A stretch of 64,000 bases of DNA, taken from positions 1 to 64,000 of the forward strand of contig NZ_CALHVN010000056.1 in assembly GCF_938039245.1 (NCBI RefSeq), read 5' to 3'. Under the pieces are notes generated by a model. The model worked only from the letters and a program-made list of their open reading frames with translations. It had not been told where the DNA came from and did not search any database. The DNA is from an uncultured Campylobacter sp. GTDB taxonomy: Bacteria > Campylobacterota > Campylobacteria > Campylobacterales > Campylobacteraceae. This document shows, one piece after another, positions 25,946 through 33,391 of this stretch; within the stretch, counting starts at the first letter, position 1, and each line of letters opens with the position of its first letter. The translations under genes were made by a program, and so were the position numbers.

Positions 25946-27127
25946 CTAATACAACAATCCAAATAGCCAAAGCGGTATCTTATTGCCACTTCCTACCTCT
26001 ATCTCATCGGCAGCTATATATGAGCTTGAGATATCCTTTATCTGCTCAAAGCCCTTATTTTTACCGCCCACTTCAAATATAAATTTATCATCTACAATAA
26101 AGTCGCCTTGCTTTGGGATATTTAGCCTATATTTTACCCTTAGTTGATTAGCAAAAAAAGTCTCTCTTATGGTGCCCGCCTTACAATCATCGCCGTAAGC
26201 GTAAATTAAATTTGTATTATTCATATATATTTTTGCCGGCTTTACTAGCTTACTAAGTCCCCTACTTTGCTCATCTATCATATTTACTAGCCTTGCATCG
26301 TTTAAATAGGCAATATAATCATATAGTTTGGCTCTGCTTATCTCGGCAAGAGCTGCGATTTTAGTATAATTCACCTCAAACGGCTCGCTTTGGCAAACCA
26401 CTTCAAGCAGTTTTTTGAGCTTATATGTGTATTTTTGCTCAACTAGCCCCAGAGACGTTAGATCTACGTCTATGCTTAGATTAATCGTATTTAGTAAGCT
26501 TTCGTAGTATGAGTTTTGCTTATTAAAGTAAAATGGATAGTAGCCAAATTTGAGATATTTTTTAAATTGATTTTGCTTTATTTTTAAGTCGTTTGCTATT
26601 GCCTGATGGTCTTTTAGTATCGCCTCTAGGCTAAATTTATCTATCGTCATACCGTTTTCAAGCTCTAAAAACTCTCTAAAACTAAGCCCCTCTAGGCTAA
26701 ATACGCTAACTCTACGAGATAAATCGCTCTTTGCATTTAGTATACTTACCGCCGACGAACCGGTAAAAATTACATTTAAAGGACTCATATCGTATATAGT
26801 TTTTAAGTGTGCGGCAAAATCTTCGTATTTATGCACTTCGTCTAGCAACAGATATTCGCCGCCGTTATCTACAAATTCAAAGGCGAGCTCGCTAAGGCTA
26901 GCAGAGCCTAAAAACGGGTAATCAAGACTTATGTATAGAGCCTTTTTATTTCGAGCTTTTAATTCAATCAGCTTTTGAAATAGCATTGTAGTCTTACCTG
27001 TGCCGCGGGCTCCTACTATGCCGATAAGCTTCTCGTTAAAATTTATTTCATTGTATAAATAACGCTTGTATGTCGTATTAAAATTTTTAAGAAATCTTTC
27101 TTGATACTGCTCTATTAAATTTAACAT
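25946..27127 (-). CDS. AAA ATPase with DUF4143-type C-terminus
   Basis: A ~393-aa protein with Walker A GARGTGKTTM near residue 38, Walker B YLLLDEVHKYED near 100, sensor-like VIFTGSSA, a winged helix (ALAEISRAKLYDYIAYL) and a C-terminal nuclease-like domain (KQGDFIVDDKFIFEVGGKNK). This fits the large AAA+DUF4143 family, whose role is poorly known. The start is the ATG at 27127 with AAAGGG upstream; the longer frame to 27184 has no ribosome site and would begin upstream of the predicted transcription start. It heads the integrase-mob transcription unit. Confidence 0.85.
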   Translation of the reverse strand: MLNLIEQYQERFLKNFNTTYKRYLYNEINFNEKLIGIVGARGTGKTTMLFQKLIELKARNKKALYISLDYPFLGSASLSELAFEFVDNGGEYLLLDEVHKYEDFAAHLKTIYDMSPLNVIFTGSSAVSILNAKSDLSRRVSVFSLEGLSFREFLELENGMTIDKFSLEAILKDHQAIANDLKIKQNQFKKYLKFGYYPFYFNKQNSYYESLLNTINLSIDVDLTSLGLVEQKYTYKLKKLLEVVCQSEPFEVNYTKIAALAEISRAKLYDYIAYLNDARLVNMIDEQSRGLSKLVKPAKIYMNNTNLIYAYGDDCKAGTIRETFFANQLRVKYRLNIPKQGDFIVDDKFIFEVGGKNKGFEQIKDISSSYIAADEIEVGSGNKIPLWLFGLLY

Positions 27128-27144
27128 TTTTATCCCTTTGTGTA

Positions 27145-27203
27145 ATTGTCTGTAAGCATAGACAATATTGAGACATATTAGCATGAAATTTTTAAATTGT
27201 CAA
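27145..27203 (-). promoter_or_regulatory. Consensus promoter and operator of the ATPase-int-mob unit
   Basis: Reading on the minus strand, TTGACA (27198-27203) and TAATAT (27175-27180) are spaced 17 bases, a near-perfect sigma-70 promoter. Just downstream of the expected start is the inverted repeat ATTGTC-N10-GACAAT (27145-27166), placed where a repressor would block transcription. A similar repeat (TTTTGTC-N10-GACAAAA) sits at 9429-9452. Confidence 0.65.
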
Positions 27204-27935
27204 TGTCTATGAACGATTATACTATCATATAGTATTTTATTTAAATTTTATCCTCGTAATTTTCATTTTATCAAAGTCGCCTGTGGTATATCTCGTGCTT
27301 ATTTCAATGGTCTTTGCAGTCAGCCAAGTTACCTTAAAATATATATTTCTTCTGTAAAACCAGGCTTTTATATTCTATAAAATTTCGTGAGTAATTCTTG
27401 GCAGAAAAGTAGCTATAAAGCATTGAACATACTCCTTTGCCTATCATTATCTACAGTATCATATATTTACTTGTATTGTAATCCTGAAATATTTAGGATT
27501 ACAATACAATAATATTATACTTGTGAGTTTAATTACTATGTTGATTAGTCCTAATAAAAAGTAGAATCTTATTTGATCTTTATCTTCTGCAATAAGGCCA
27601 CTTTTATTTTTCTGGTAAGTTGAGCCAATGCAGTGGGCCTCTTCATCCTAAGATTACGATAAGTCTATGAGATAAACCTTTAGAATCTATAAAAATATAT
27701 TTTAAATTTATGGTTATTTAACCATAAAAGATCATTGCTTCTTAAAAACAGTTGGTCTAGAGTATAAGCTTATCCATATAATCATGTAATGCAATACAGT
27801 TATATTATAAAAAGATACGGAATAAAACACGAGCATGATTGGTTTAAAAACATGAACTATTTCTTTATTGTAAATAGCTATATGCATTTACACTGCACTA
27901 CATACTAAAATGGTATTTTTTATTTTTATAAAAAA
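27204..27935. other. AT-rich gap with a 15-bp perfect inverted repeat
   Basis: No gene is supported between the CBASS operon and the ATPase promoter. The main feature is TTGTATTGTAATCCT (27471-27485) and its exact complement (27495-27509) separated by nine bases. It lies about 430 bases beyond the E2 gene stop. It may be a terminator, an RNA hairpin or a relic of an insertion. Short broken frames around 27560-27650 hint at a decayed gene, but I cannot name it. Confidence 0.5.
27471..27509. repeat. Perfect 15-bp inverted repeat, 9-nt loop
   Basis: Both arms match at all 15 positions. There is no clear T run after either arm, so a simple intrinsic terminator is not certain. It could also be an operator or an end of a small lost element. 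Confidence 0.8.
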
Positions 27936-28655
27936 CTAATGATTACAAGCAAACATTAACCTAAAATCATTCAATAGAGATTGTTTGATCTTTTTAACAC
28001 CACGCCATGCTTGATAATGGCACTTTCTCATTTTATTCTTTTTAAATTCATTTTTGCAACAAAAGCAACCACTCTGTCTACATATGGCAATAATATCTCT
28101 AAAATTTACTTCTCTATTATATTTTATTATTTTGTACATGCTCCTAAAGTCTAAATTTTCCTCAGCTATAAATTCCAACAATCCAAGCACACCATGAGAA
28201 TACTCTCCCCAAGGTGCCCTACCGTATTTATTATAGAAACTAACCCAATACAAATATGGTTCCAGTAAATTTGTAAAAAATTCTTGTATATTAAAAACAC
28301 CATTTGTAAAAAACGATTTTTCTTTTGGATATACTGTTAAACAAAATGAACCGTCGCTATTTATATGAAGTTCATCTAGGTTTTTGCTTATGACTTTTGC
28401 AATATTTATTATCTTATTATCTGAATTAATCACTTTTGGAAGTATTGATGGGCTGTATATTTTTAAAAAAATGGTAATAGAAAAATTATCAACTATTTTT
28501 ATGTCATTATATGATCTATAAAAACAAATTTTACCAGCTATCCTATCTTTTAAAATTTCAAGGTCAGGATAATTTTTATACAACCACTCTTTTTCGGTAT
28601 CGCAAAGCACCAATTCTTTTTCTAGGCCACAAGATTGTAAAACTATATCCGCCAT
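27936..28655 (-). CDS. CBASS E2-like conjugation protein (type II-short)
   Basis: A 239-aa protein with the E2 signature of CBASS: HINSDGSFCL, where Cys105 is the likely catalytic cysteine and His97 the conserved histidine, then LLEPYLYWVSFYNKYGRAPW and GEYSHG. In type II-short CBASS a lone E2 (without E1 or JAB partner) modifies the CD-NTase to prime it. The C-terminus has an extra Cys-rich tail (Cys192, 197, 199, 200, 212, His213, Cys237), perhaps metal-binding. It overlaps the CD-NTase gene by 13 bases. Confidence 0.82.
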   Translation of the reverse strand: MADIVLQSCGLEKELVLCDTEKEWLYKNYPDLEILKDRIAGKICFYRSYNDIKIVDNFSITIFLKIYSPSILPKVINSDNKIINIAKVISKNLDELHINSDGSFCLTVYPKEKSFFTNGVFNIQEFFTNLLEPYLYWVSFYNKYGRAPWGEYSHGVLGLLEFIAEENLDFRSMYKIIKYNREVNFRDIIAICRQSGCFCCKNEFKKNKMRKCHYQAWRGVKKIKQSLLNDFRLMFACNH

Positions 28656-29590
28656 GGCTTACTTGGAGTTGATATAATTGTTGAGCAAGATAAATTCTTA
28701 ATACATTCATCAAAAAAATCACTATTAAAAAATTTTCCCCATATCATCAATGCCCTCTTTTTATCCTTTGTTAATTCCAATTCCGATAAATACTCATCAA
28801 ACAAAGCTTGCAACTTATCGTATAAATTTTCTACTCTTCTTTTATGCTTATCGCTATTTGCTATTTCTTTTAAATTTAGAGGATTTAAAATAGATTTATT
28901 ATATTGCAGCCTATTTTTTATTTTTTTAAGAGTCTCATAAAGTGATTGATCGTCACGAGCTTTTATGGGCACATAACATTCTACTGCCAATATTGTCAAA
29001 ATTAGCCCACTAGGCATATCCCAGGCATTCCTACTAATAGACCAAAATTTTAAAAACCTAACTATTCTTCTAAGTTGTCTTCCATTGCTATCGTCTGGGC
29101 TTTTGCTTATGACGGCATTATTAAACCACTCAACAATTTCTTCAGGATTTGATTCTTCCCAATCAGAACTTGCCAATTCTTGCCTATCATCCTTTTTTCT
29201 ATATATAGCCATATCAACATGATGTCCTTCGCTATAATATACACGAACACAATTTTTTAGTACCTCTGGTGCTTTTTGAAATCTATCATCTTGTATCGCC
29301 CTATAAACCATATCTTTGATATCTTTCGAAGTCATATTTCCTATTTTTGAGTTATCAAAGACAACGCCTACATCTATGTCGTAATCATTATTAATATGTT
29401 GAACTATTGTCTTCATGGAATACGACCCCTGACTTATCGTATCGCTATAAGCAGGACTATTATTGTTCCGCAAACCATTCTTTAGCCTATCTAAATTTAT
29501 ATCTCTATACTTTCCAAGAGTATTCCACAAGTTACCAAGTCTTACTTTTTCGTTGTAGAATTTATTTAACTCGCTGTTGCAATCGACCAT
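28643..29590 (-). CDS. CBASS CD-NTase (cGAS/DncV-like nucleotidyltransferase)
   Basis: A 315-aa enzyme expected to make a cyclic nucleotide signal on phage infection. The Pol-beta-like active site is complete: Gly55-Ser56 in SQGSYSMKT, Asp71 and Asp73 in NDYDIDVGV, and Asp126 in HHVDMAIY. The product cannot be read from the sequence; partnership with a CapV-type phospholipase suggests a cyclic dinucleotide such as cGAMP by analogy with DncV-CapV. It lies between capV and the E2 gene. Confidence 0.9.
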   Translation of the reverse strand: MVDCNSELNKFYNEKVRLGNLWNTLGKYRDINLDRLKNGLRNNNSPAYSDTISQGSYSMKTIVQHINNDYDIDVGVVFDNSKIGNMTSKDIKDMVYRAIQDDRFQKAPEVLKNCVRVYYSEGHHVDMAIYRKKDDRQELASSDWEESNPEEIVEWFNNAVISKSPDDSNGRQLRRIVRFLKFWSISRNAWDMPSGLILTILAVECYVPIKARDDQSLYETLKKIKNRLQYNKSILNPLNLKEIANSDKHKRRVENLYDKLQALFDEYLSELELTKDKKRALMIWGKFFNSDFFDECIKNLSCSTIISTPSKPWRI

Positions 29591-29601
29591 TTTACATCCT
29601 T

Positions 29602-30534
29602 TTACAATAATTTTTTAATTATCCAATTAGTATCACTACCATCTAAACTAGAAAAATTTAATAAGTTATTTATATCTTTAGCGTCATCCAACCCCATCTT
29701 CATTTTTAGTTGAGGATTAATCCTTTTATAGCCGTTTTCATAACCTAGCCGCTTCATAAAAGTTTTGGTTTGAAATTCTGCTAACTCAGATTGAGTATTG
29801 AGTAAAATTTCTATCAGTGGAGCATTTGGTAGTAGCCATTTTATTCTAGTATTTTTTAAACTATTAGGGTTATATGGAAGCATTGAAAACTTACCGGTTC
29901 CTACCGAAAGCAATGTTATTCCGCTAGTGCCTATATCATTCTCACAAAACGAAAGTGCATCAGAGAGTGCTATCAAGGATGGATTATTGGCAACTATGCC
30001 ACCATCTATTAAATTTGTAGAGTGCTTTAAATCCATCTCTACCTCAAAATAGGTTGGAGCAGAGACTGAAGCCAAAATCGCACTATATAGCTTCTCGTCT
30101 GATCTAGAAATATTTGAATCATTATATTTTGATTTATATAGTCTCGGTTCCATTCTTACAATATCTACAGCAGTTACAAGTAAATGCGTTTTTACATCTT
30201 CAAATGTAAGTTCACCGAAGTATTCCTTGGCTTTTTGCTTAAGGATATCTTTTTTATATTTAGTTCCAGGTGTGAAGAAAAATCTTTTTGTTTTTTTTGA
30301 AAAAATTTCAGGAATATCCTTTTGGTATAAAGCTTTTATGTCGTCTGCTCTTTTGCCGATTGCCAATAAGCCAGCAATTATTGCACCGGTTGACGTTCCG
30401 GCAATTAAGTCAAAGTATTCACTTAGTGATTTTTTTGATTCATCTTTGGTATTTAAAATTTTTTCTATATTTTCTAATATGCAAGCCGTTAGAAAACCCC
30501 TAACTCCACCACCATCTAATGTTAATATTTTCAT
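29602..30534 (-). CDS. capV: CBASS effector CapV, patatin-like phospholipase
   Basis: A 310-aa patatin-fold lipase, the killing effector that degrades the inner membrane once the cyclic nucleotide is bound. The oxyanion motif DGGGVRG is at residues 7-13, the nucleophile is Ser48 in GTSTG, and the catalytic Asp177 is in LIDGGIVANNP. All key residues are present. It is followed 11 bases later by the CD-NTase gene and preceded 11 bases earlier by the HigA-like gene. Confidence 0.9.
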   Translation of the reverse strand: MKILTLDGGGVRGFLTACILENIEKILNTKDESKKSLSEYFDLIAGTSTGAIIAGLLAIGKRADDIKALYQKDIPEIFSKKTKRFFFTPGTKYKKDILKQKAKEYFGELTFEDVKTHLLVTAVDIVRMEPRLYKSKYNDSNISRSDEKLYSAILASVSAPTYFEVEMDLKHSTNLIDGGIVANNPSLIALSDALSFCENDIGTSGITLLSVGTGKFSMLPYNPNSLKNTRIKWLLPNAPLIEILLNTQSELAEFQTKTFMKRLGYENGYKRINPQLKMKMGLDDAKDINNLLNFSSLDGSDTNWIIKKLL

Positions 30535-30545
30535 GGCAGCTTTCC

Positions 30546-30830
30546 CTAACGAACAAAATTTACATCGAGCCTATATCCTGCAGCATTTGCATAGGCATTT
30601 AAAGTAGAGATTGTTGGTGAAATTTTAGAGTTTAGGCTCTCTAATCTTGAGATGTTGCTTTTATTAGTATTCATTCTACTAGCCATCTCCTCTTGCGTCA
30701 AATTTGCGGCTTTTCTAATCTTTATAAGCTTTAGTTTTAACTCAAACTCAATCTCCAGCCTATCGTATTCTTTTTTTACCTCACTTCTTTTTAGAGCTTT
30801 TTCTTTAAAGTCCTCAAATGTTGGTTTCAT
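30546..30830 (-). CDS. higA: HigA-like antitoxin, XRE-family HTH
   Basis: A 94-aa protein with a Cro/C1-type helix-turn-helix in its C-terminal half (NLTQEEMASRMNTNKSNISR, then LESLNSKISPTISTLNAYAN). In HigBA pairs the second gene is the antitoxin and autorepressor. Its ATG overlaps the toxin stop by four bases. It is only 11 bases upstream of capV, so as DNA-binding autorepressor it could also set the level of the CBASS operon. Confidence 0.85.
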   Translation of the reverse strand: MKPTFEDFKEKALKRSEVKKEYDRLEIEFELKLKLIKIRKAANLTQEEMASRMNTNKSNISRLESLNSKISPTISTLNAYANAAGYRLDVNFVR

Positions 30831-31142
30831 TTTATCTCCTTTGCTCTTTGCATAATGATCTTCATATCTTTTTTAGGGATAGCGTCTGATTTTTTAATCA
30901 ACGTATGCAAAATCACTATTTCTCTATTTATGACGTTTACAAAGACACTTCTTGCAATACTTCCTTTGCCTTTTGTCCTAAACTCAAATAGCCCATTTCC
31001 AAGAGGAGCACTATGTGGTCTGCCCAAATTTGGTCCAACCTCTTTTGCCACTTCAAATATACGAAGTAAAATAGCCAAAACGGTATTTGGTAAAGACATT
31101 GTCTTTTCCTCAACACTCTTGCCATAAAGTGTAATTTTCCAT
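30827..31142 (-). pseudogene. higB: HigB-like (Gp49/RelE-fold) toxin, apparent frameshift at start
   Basis: The readable part (ATG at 31099 to 30827, 90 aa) has the HigB core: GPNLGRPHSAPLGNGLFEFR, RTKGKGSIARSVFVNVI and an IPKKDMK end. Family members begin earlier. The matching start, ATG at 31142 with an AAGGGAG site five bases before, is out of frame and stops after ten codons, while the frame just after it reads KITLYGKSVEEKT directly into the core. One base fewer in the A run after GG would give MEITLYGK and restore the gene. So it is either inactivated, started inefficiently at 31099, or a sequencing error. Confidence 0.7.
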
Positions 31143-31163
31143 AATTGCTCCCTTGTGTTGGCT

Positions 31164-31193
31164 ATATTATCATATTTGATAACTTATTGTCAA
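31164..31193 (-). promoter_or_regulatory. Promoter and operator of higBA-CBASS unit
   Basis: On the minus strand TTGACA (31188-31193) and TAATAT (31164-31169) are spaced 18 bases. Between and overlapping them lies the inverted repeat TTATCA-N4-TGATAA (31167-31182), ideally placed for repression by the HigA-like protein. The predicted transcript would run through higB, higA, capV, the CD-NTase and the E2 gene. Confidence 0.7.
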
Positions 31194-31345
31194 ATTTCAT
31201 GTTAGTACTACATTGTAGATATCTAATTATGTTGTCTCTTTTTTTAACTGTCGCAATATCTCGTCAATCATCTGACTCGACAGCTCTTCCGTTTAACTAA
31301 ACAATACATAAATTTAAAATATATTAATCTAAAAACATAAACATA

Positions 31346-31367
31346 CAGATTTAAAATCTGCATGTCG
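31346..31367 (+). repeat. Relic of tRNA-Phe anticodon arm
   Basis: Matches the tRNA-Phe anticodon arm region (9061-9082) at 19 of 22 positions. It lies upstream of the right att copy, detached from any tRNA. It is consistent with an older, decayed integration end inside the present element. Confidence 0.55.
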
Positions 31368-31400
31368 AAATAAAATACGCAGATCTTTAATTTTTAAATG

Positions 31401-31420
31401 GGTACCATATTGGGTGCCAT
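31401..31420 (+). repeat. Right candidate integrase arm site
   Basis: GGTACCAT and GGTGCCAT in tandem with a 12-base period, the same layout as at 9163-9182 with one base different. Same orientation near both ends of the element. Confidence 0.5.
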
Positions 31421-31521
31421 CTATTTAGATATTTTTAGCAATTATAATAAACTTATATAAAACTTAAAAAAGCGTATTTTAGGGCTTTGTAAATCAAAAT
31501 AAATCTTAAAAAATGCTTAGT

Positions 31522-31553
31522 AGTTCGATTCTGCCTCTAACCACCATTTCTTT
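31522..31553 (+). repeat. attR: right copy of tRNA-Phe 3' end
   Basis: Exact 32-bp match to 9085-9116 covering the T-loop, acceptor strand, CCA and TTTCTTT. It marks the right boundary of the element. Past it the sequence (TTTTATCGAT, AAGCTTTAAGG) remains similar to that following the intact tRNA. Confidence 0.9.
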
Positions 31554-32121
31554 TTAGATCCCAATTTTATCGATATTTTGAAGCTTTAAGGTTTTGTTGA
31601 GCGTTATGTATTGGCAATACTTCTATTTTTAGAGCTAGAACTATATTATAAAAATAGATGATAAGCCTAGAATATCTTAGTCTCAATTAAACCCAAGCTA
31701 ATTCTTAGCCGCTGTTTTGCCTTTCTATACACGTAACGTATTATATGAATTTCAAAAGGATGGGATACAGCTCTTTGATAAAAACATCGCTTCGTAAGTG
31801 CTTTGATTATTTCGTATCTCTGCTGCTATTATATAGCTAAACTCTACCTCTCTACGTCCGTAGCTATGCATTAAAAACTACGAATACAACTAAATCATAG
31901 CAAAAACGCACTCTTTAAATGAGGATTTTACACGGTCATCATTACGCTATACTTTGATCTATATTTAGTATAACGCCATCTGTTTATAATAATAAAGCAA
32001 ACCACAACTTCTTATGCTTAGCTTCACTTTGTTTGATACTAATAGGACGTACTCTCTTTGAGGAAAGATCATTTAGAAGTTTTTAGCTTACATGAGTCTT
32101 ATGTTATATATAGTAGGTAAA
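31554..32121. other. Non-coding chromosomal flank between attR and tRNA-Glu
   Basis: No gene is supported. The sequence is AT-rich with many stops in all frames. It may be decayed remains of earlier insertions at this tRNA hotspot. Confidence 0.5.
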
Positions 32122-32196
32122 TGGTGACCCATACGAGACTCGAACTCGTGTTACCAACGTGAGAGGCTGGTGTCCTAACCGCTAGACGAATGGGCC
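32122..32196 (-). tRNA. tRNA-Glu (CTC)
   Basis: A 75-nt cloverleaf on the minus strand with an encoded CCA end. The acceptor GGCCCAT pairs with ATGGGTC, and the anticodon arm CCAGC-CTCTCAC-GTTGG gives anticodon CTC, reading GAG. The T arm is ACGAG/CTCGT with TTCGAGT. A CTC isoacceptor is less common in AT-rich Campylobacter than TTC, and fits a species with moderate GC content. Confidence 0.93.
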
Positions 32197-32460
32197 AACA
32201 AAGGATACAAAACGTAAGTTGGGATTATAACCAAATAAACTTAAACTAAGATTGTTTGAGGCGTTTACAGTTACCGTAAAAGCATGATATGTTTTTTGGC
32301 ATACCACGATCTCTCAAACATTCTAATAGAAACTATGACAAAATATTCTAAATTGTACTGTTCGTTTCTTCATTGTTATTTTATCCAAACCCCAGTTAGC
32401 TACGCTAGTAGATACGTCTTAAATTTGCATATCTCTCGCCGCTACTTACTCAAAAAGCCT
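32197..32460. other. Gap between tRNA-Glu and the mfr terminator
   Basis: I see no gene. A 66-codon frame on the plus strand (32284-32484) has no ribosome site or recognisable motif and overlaps the terminator. The upstream part should hold the tRNA-Glu promoter. Confidence 0.45.
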
Positions 32461-32503
32461 AAAAACGGACGAAGTAAAGGCTAAACATAGCCCGCTTCGT
32501 CCG
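32461..32503 (-). terminator. Intrinsic terminator of the mfr operon
   Basis: On the minus strand CGGACGAAG pairs with CTTCGTCCG (32495-32503 and 32466-32474), followed by TTTTT (32465-32461). It starts 15 bases after the mfrE stop. The loop contains a second short stem (GGGCTA/TAGCC). Confidence 0.85.
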
Positions 32504-32518
32504 CAAAAATCATCAAAT

Positions 32519-33388
32519 TTAGCCTACTTTGACGCTATTGGTGTTTACGATATTATGCTCAAAGCCAAGCTGTTCTTTGCTAAGTCCTAGCGCAAGGCCC
32601 ACTAGCTGCGAGAGGTGGATGATAGGCACTCTGGCATCAGAGTTTTGTACGTCTTGATAACGCTCCTGATAGATATCAAGCTGCATTTGGCAGAGCGGGC
32701 ACGGCGTAACGATGCAGTCCGCGCCGTTTTCGTCGGCATTATTTACTATTTGACTGGACATTTTTTGCACCGATTTTACGGCCGGATAGCTCGCGTGAAA
32801 ACCGCAGCAGTCAAGTCTTTTTTCAAACGGTACTATTTTAGCGCCAAGAGCCTCTACGACGGTTTCAAAGCTTTTTGGATTTACCGAGCTTTCGCGGTTT
32901 TGGGTGGCTTTTTCGGGACGCAGGCTATGACAACCGTAAAATAGCGCGACCTTTAAATTTGAAAGCGGCTTAACGACTTTAGCCCTTAGCGTTTCTACGT
33001 TTTGATAAAGCACCCAAAGCAGGCTGGTTACGTCCGTAGTGCCTTGATACTGCATGTTGCCCTTGGCTAGGAAGGTATTTATCCTATCTTTTTGACCGCG
33101 GTCAAGCGCCGTTTTGGCTCTCGTTAGCGTAAGGAAGCAAGTGCTGCACGTAGTTAGCACGGGCATATTCATGCCTTCAGCCAGAGCTAAATTTCTAGCG
33201 TTAGCTACCAGCGTAGCGATAGGATCGACGTCTTGAGCTTGCGTGGCGCCGCAGCAGCTCCAGCCTTTGATCTCGTGTAGTTTGATGCCCAGTATCGGCG
33301 CGATAGCTTCCAGCGATATTTTAGACTCTTTTGCCGCTTGACTTAGGACGCATCCCGGAAAAAAAGCAAATTCATTTTGTGCGCTCAT
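32519..33388 (-). CDS. mfrE: Methylmenaquinol:fumarate reductase subunit E, CCG-domain
   Basis: A 289-aa subunit with two cysteine-rich CCG domains (the heterodisulfide reductase B type): FFPGCVLSQ...GWSCCGATQ...TCSTCFLTL and ALFYGCHS...LDCCGFHAS...TPCPLCQ. It is thought to link the enzyme to the menaquinol pool at the membrane; it has no clear membrane helices of its own. Known as SdhE/MfrE in Campylobacter and Wolinella. Last gene of mfrA-mfrB-mfrE and followed by a terminator. Confidence 0.92.
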   Translation of the reverse strand: MSAQNEFAFFPGCVLSQAAKESKISLEAIAPILGIKLHEIKGWSCCGATQAQDVDPIATLVANARNLALAEGMNMPVLTTCSTCFLTLTRAKTALDRGQKDRINTFLAKGNMQYQGTTDVTSLLWVLYQNVETLRAKVVKPLSNLKVALFYGCHSLRPEKATQNRESSVNPKSFETVVEALGAKIVPFEKRLDCCGFHASYPAVKSVQKMSSQIVNNADENGADCIVTPCPLCQMQLDIYQERYQDVQNSDARVPIIHLSQLVGLALGLSKEQLGFEHNIVNTNSVKVG

Positions 33389-33391
33389 CTT

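Larger units (their letters stand above)
9085..31553. mobile_element. Integrative mobilizable element in tRNA-Phe (~22.4 kb)
   Basis: Bounded by the 32-bp tRNA-derived direct repeats and carrying a tyrosine integrase, an AlpA-like protein, MobC and a ColE1-type MobA relaxase, but no type IV secretion genes. It should therefore need a helper conjugative system. Cargo includes a WYL-regulated multi-gene system (10087-21825), a HigBA-like pair and a short type II CBASS. The cargo DNA is visibly more A+T-rich than the flanking housekeeping genes, in line with horizontal acquisition. Confidence 0.88.

Noticed and set aside
9085..31553. Full integrative conjugative element
   Set aside because: No VirB/TraG-type secretion genes are present. 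The HerA-like ATPase at 14503-17601 is not a VirB4 or coupling protein by its motifs or context.
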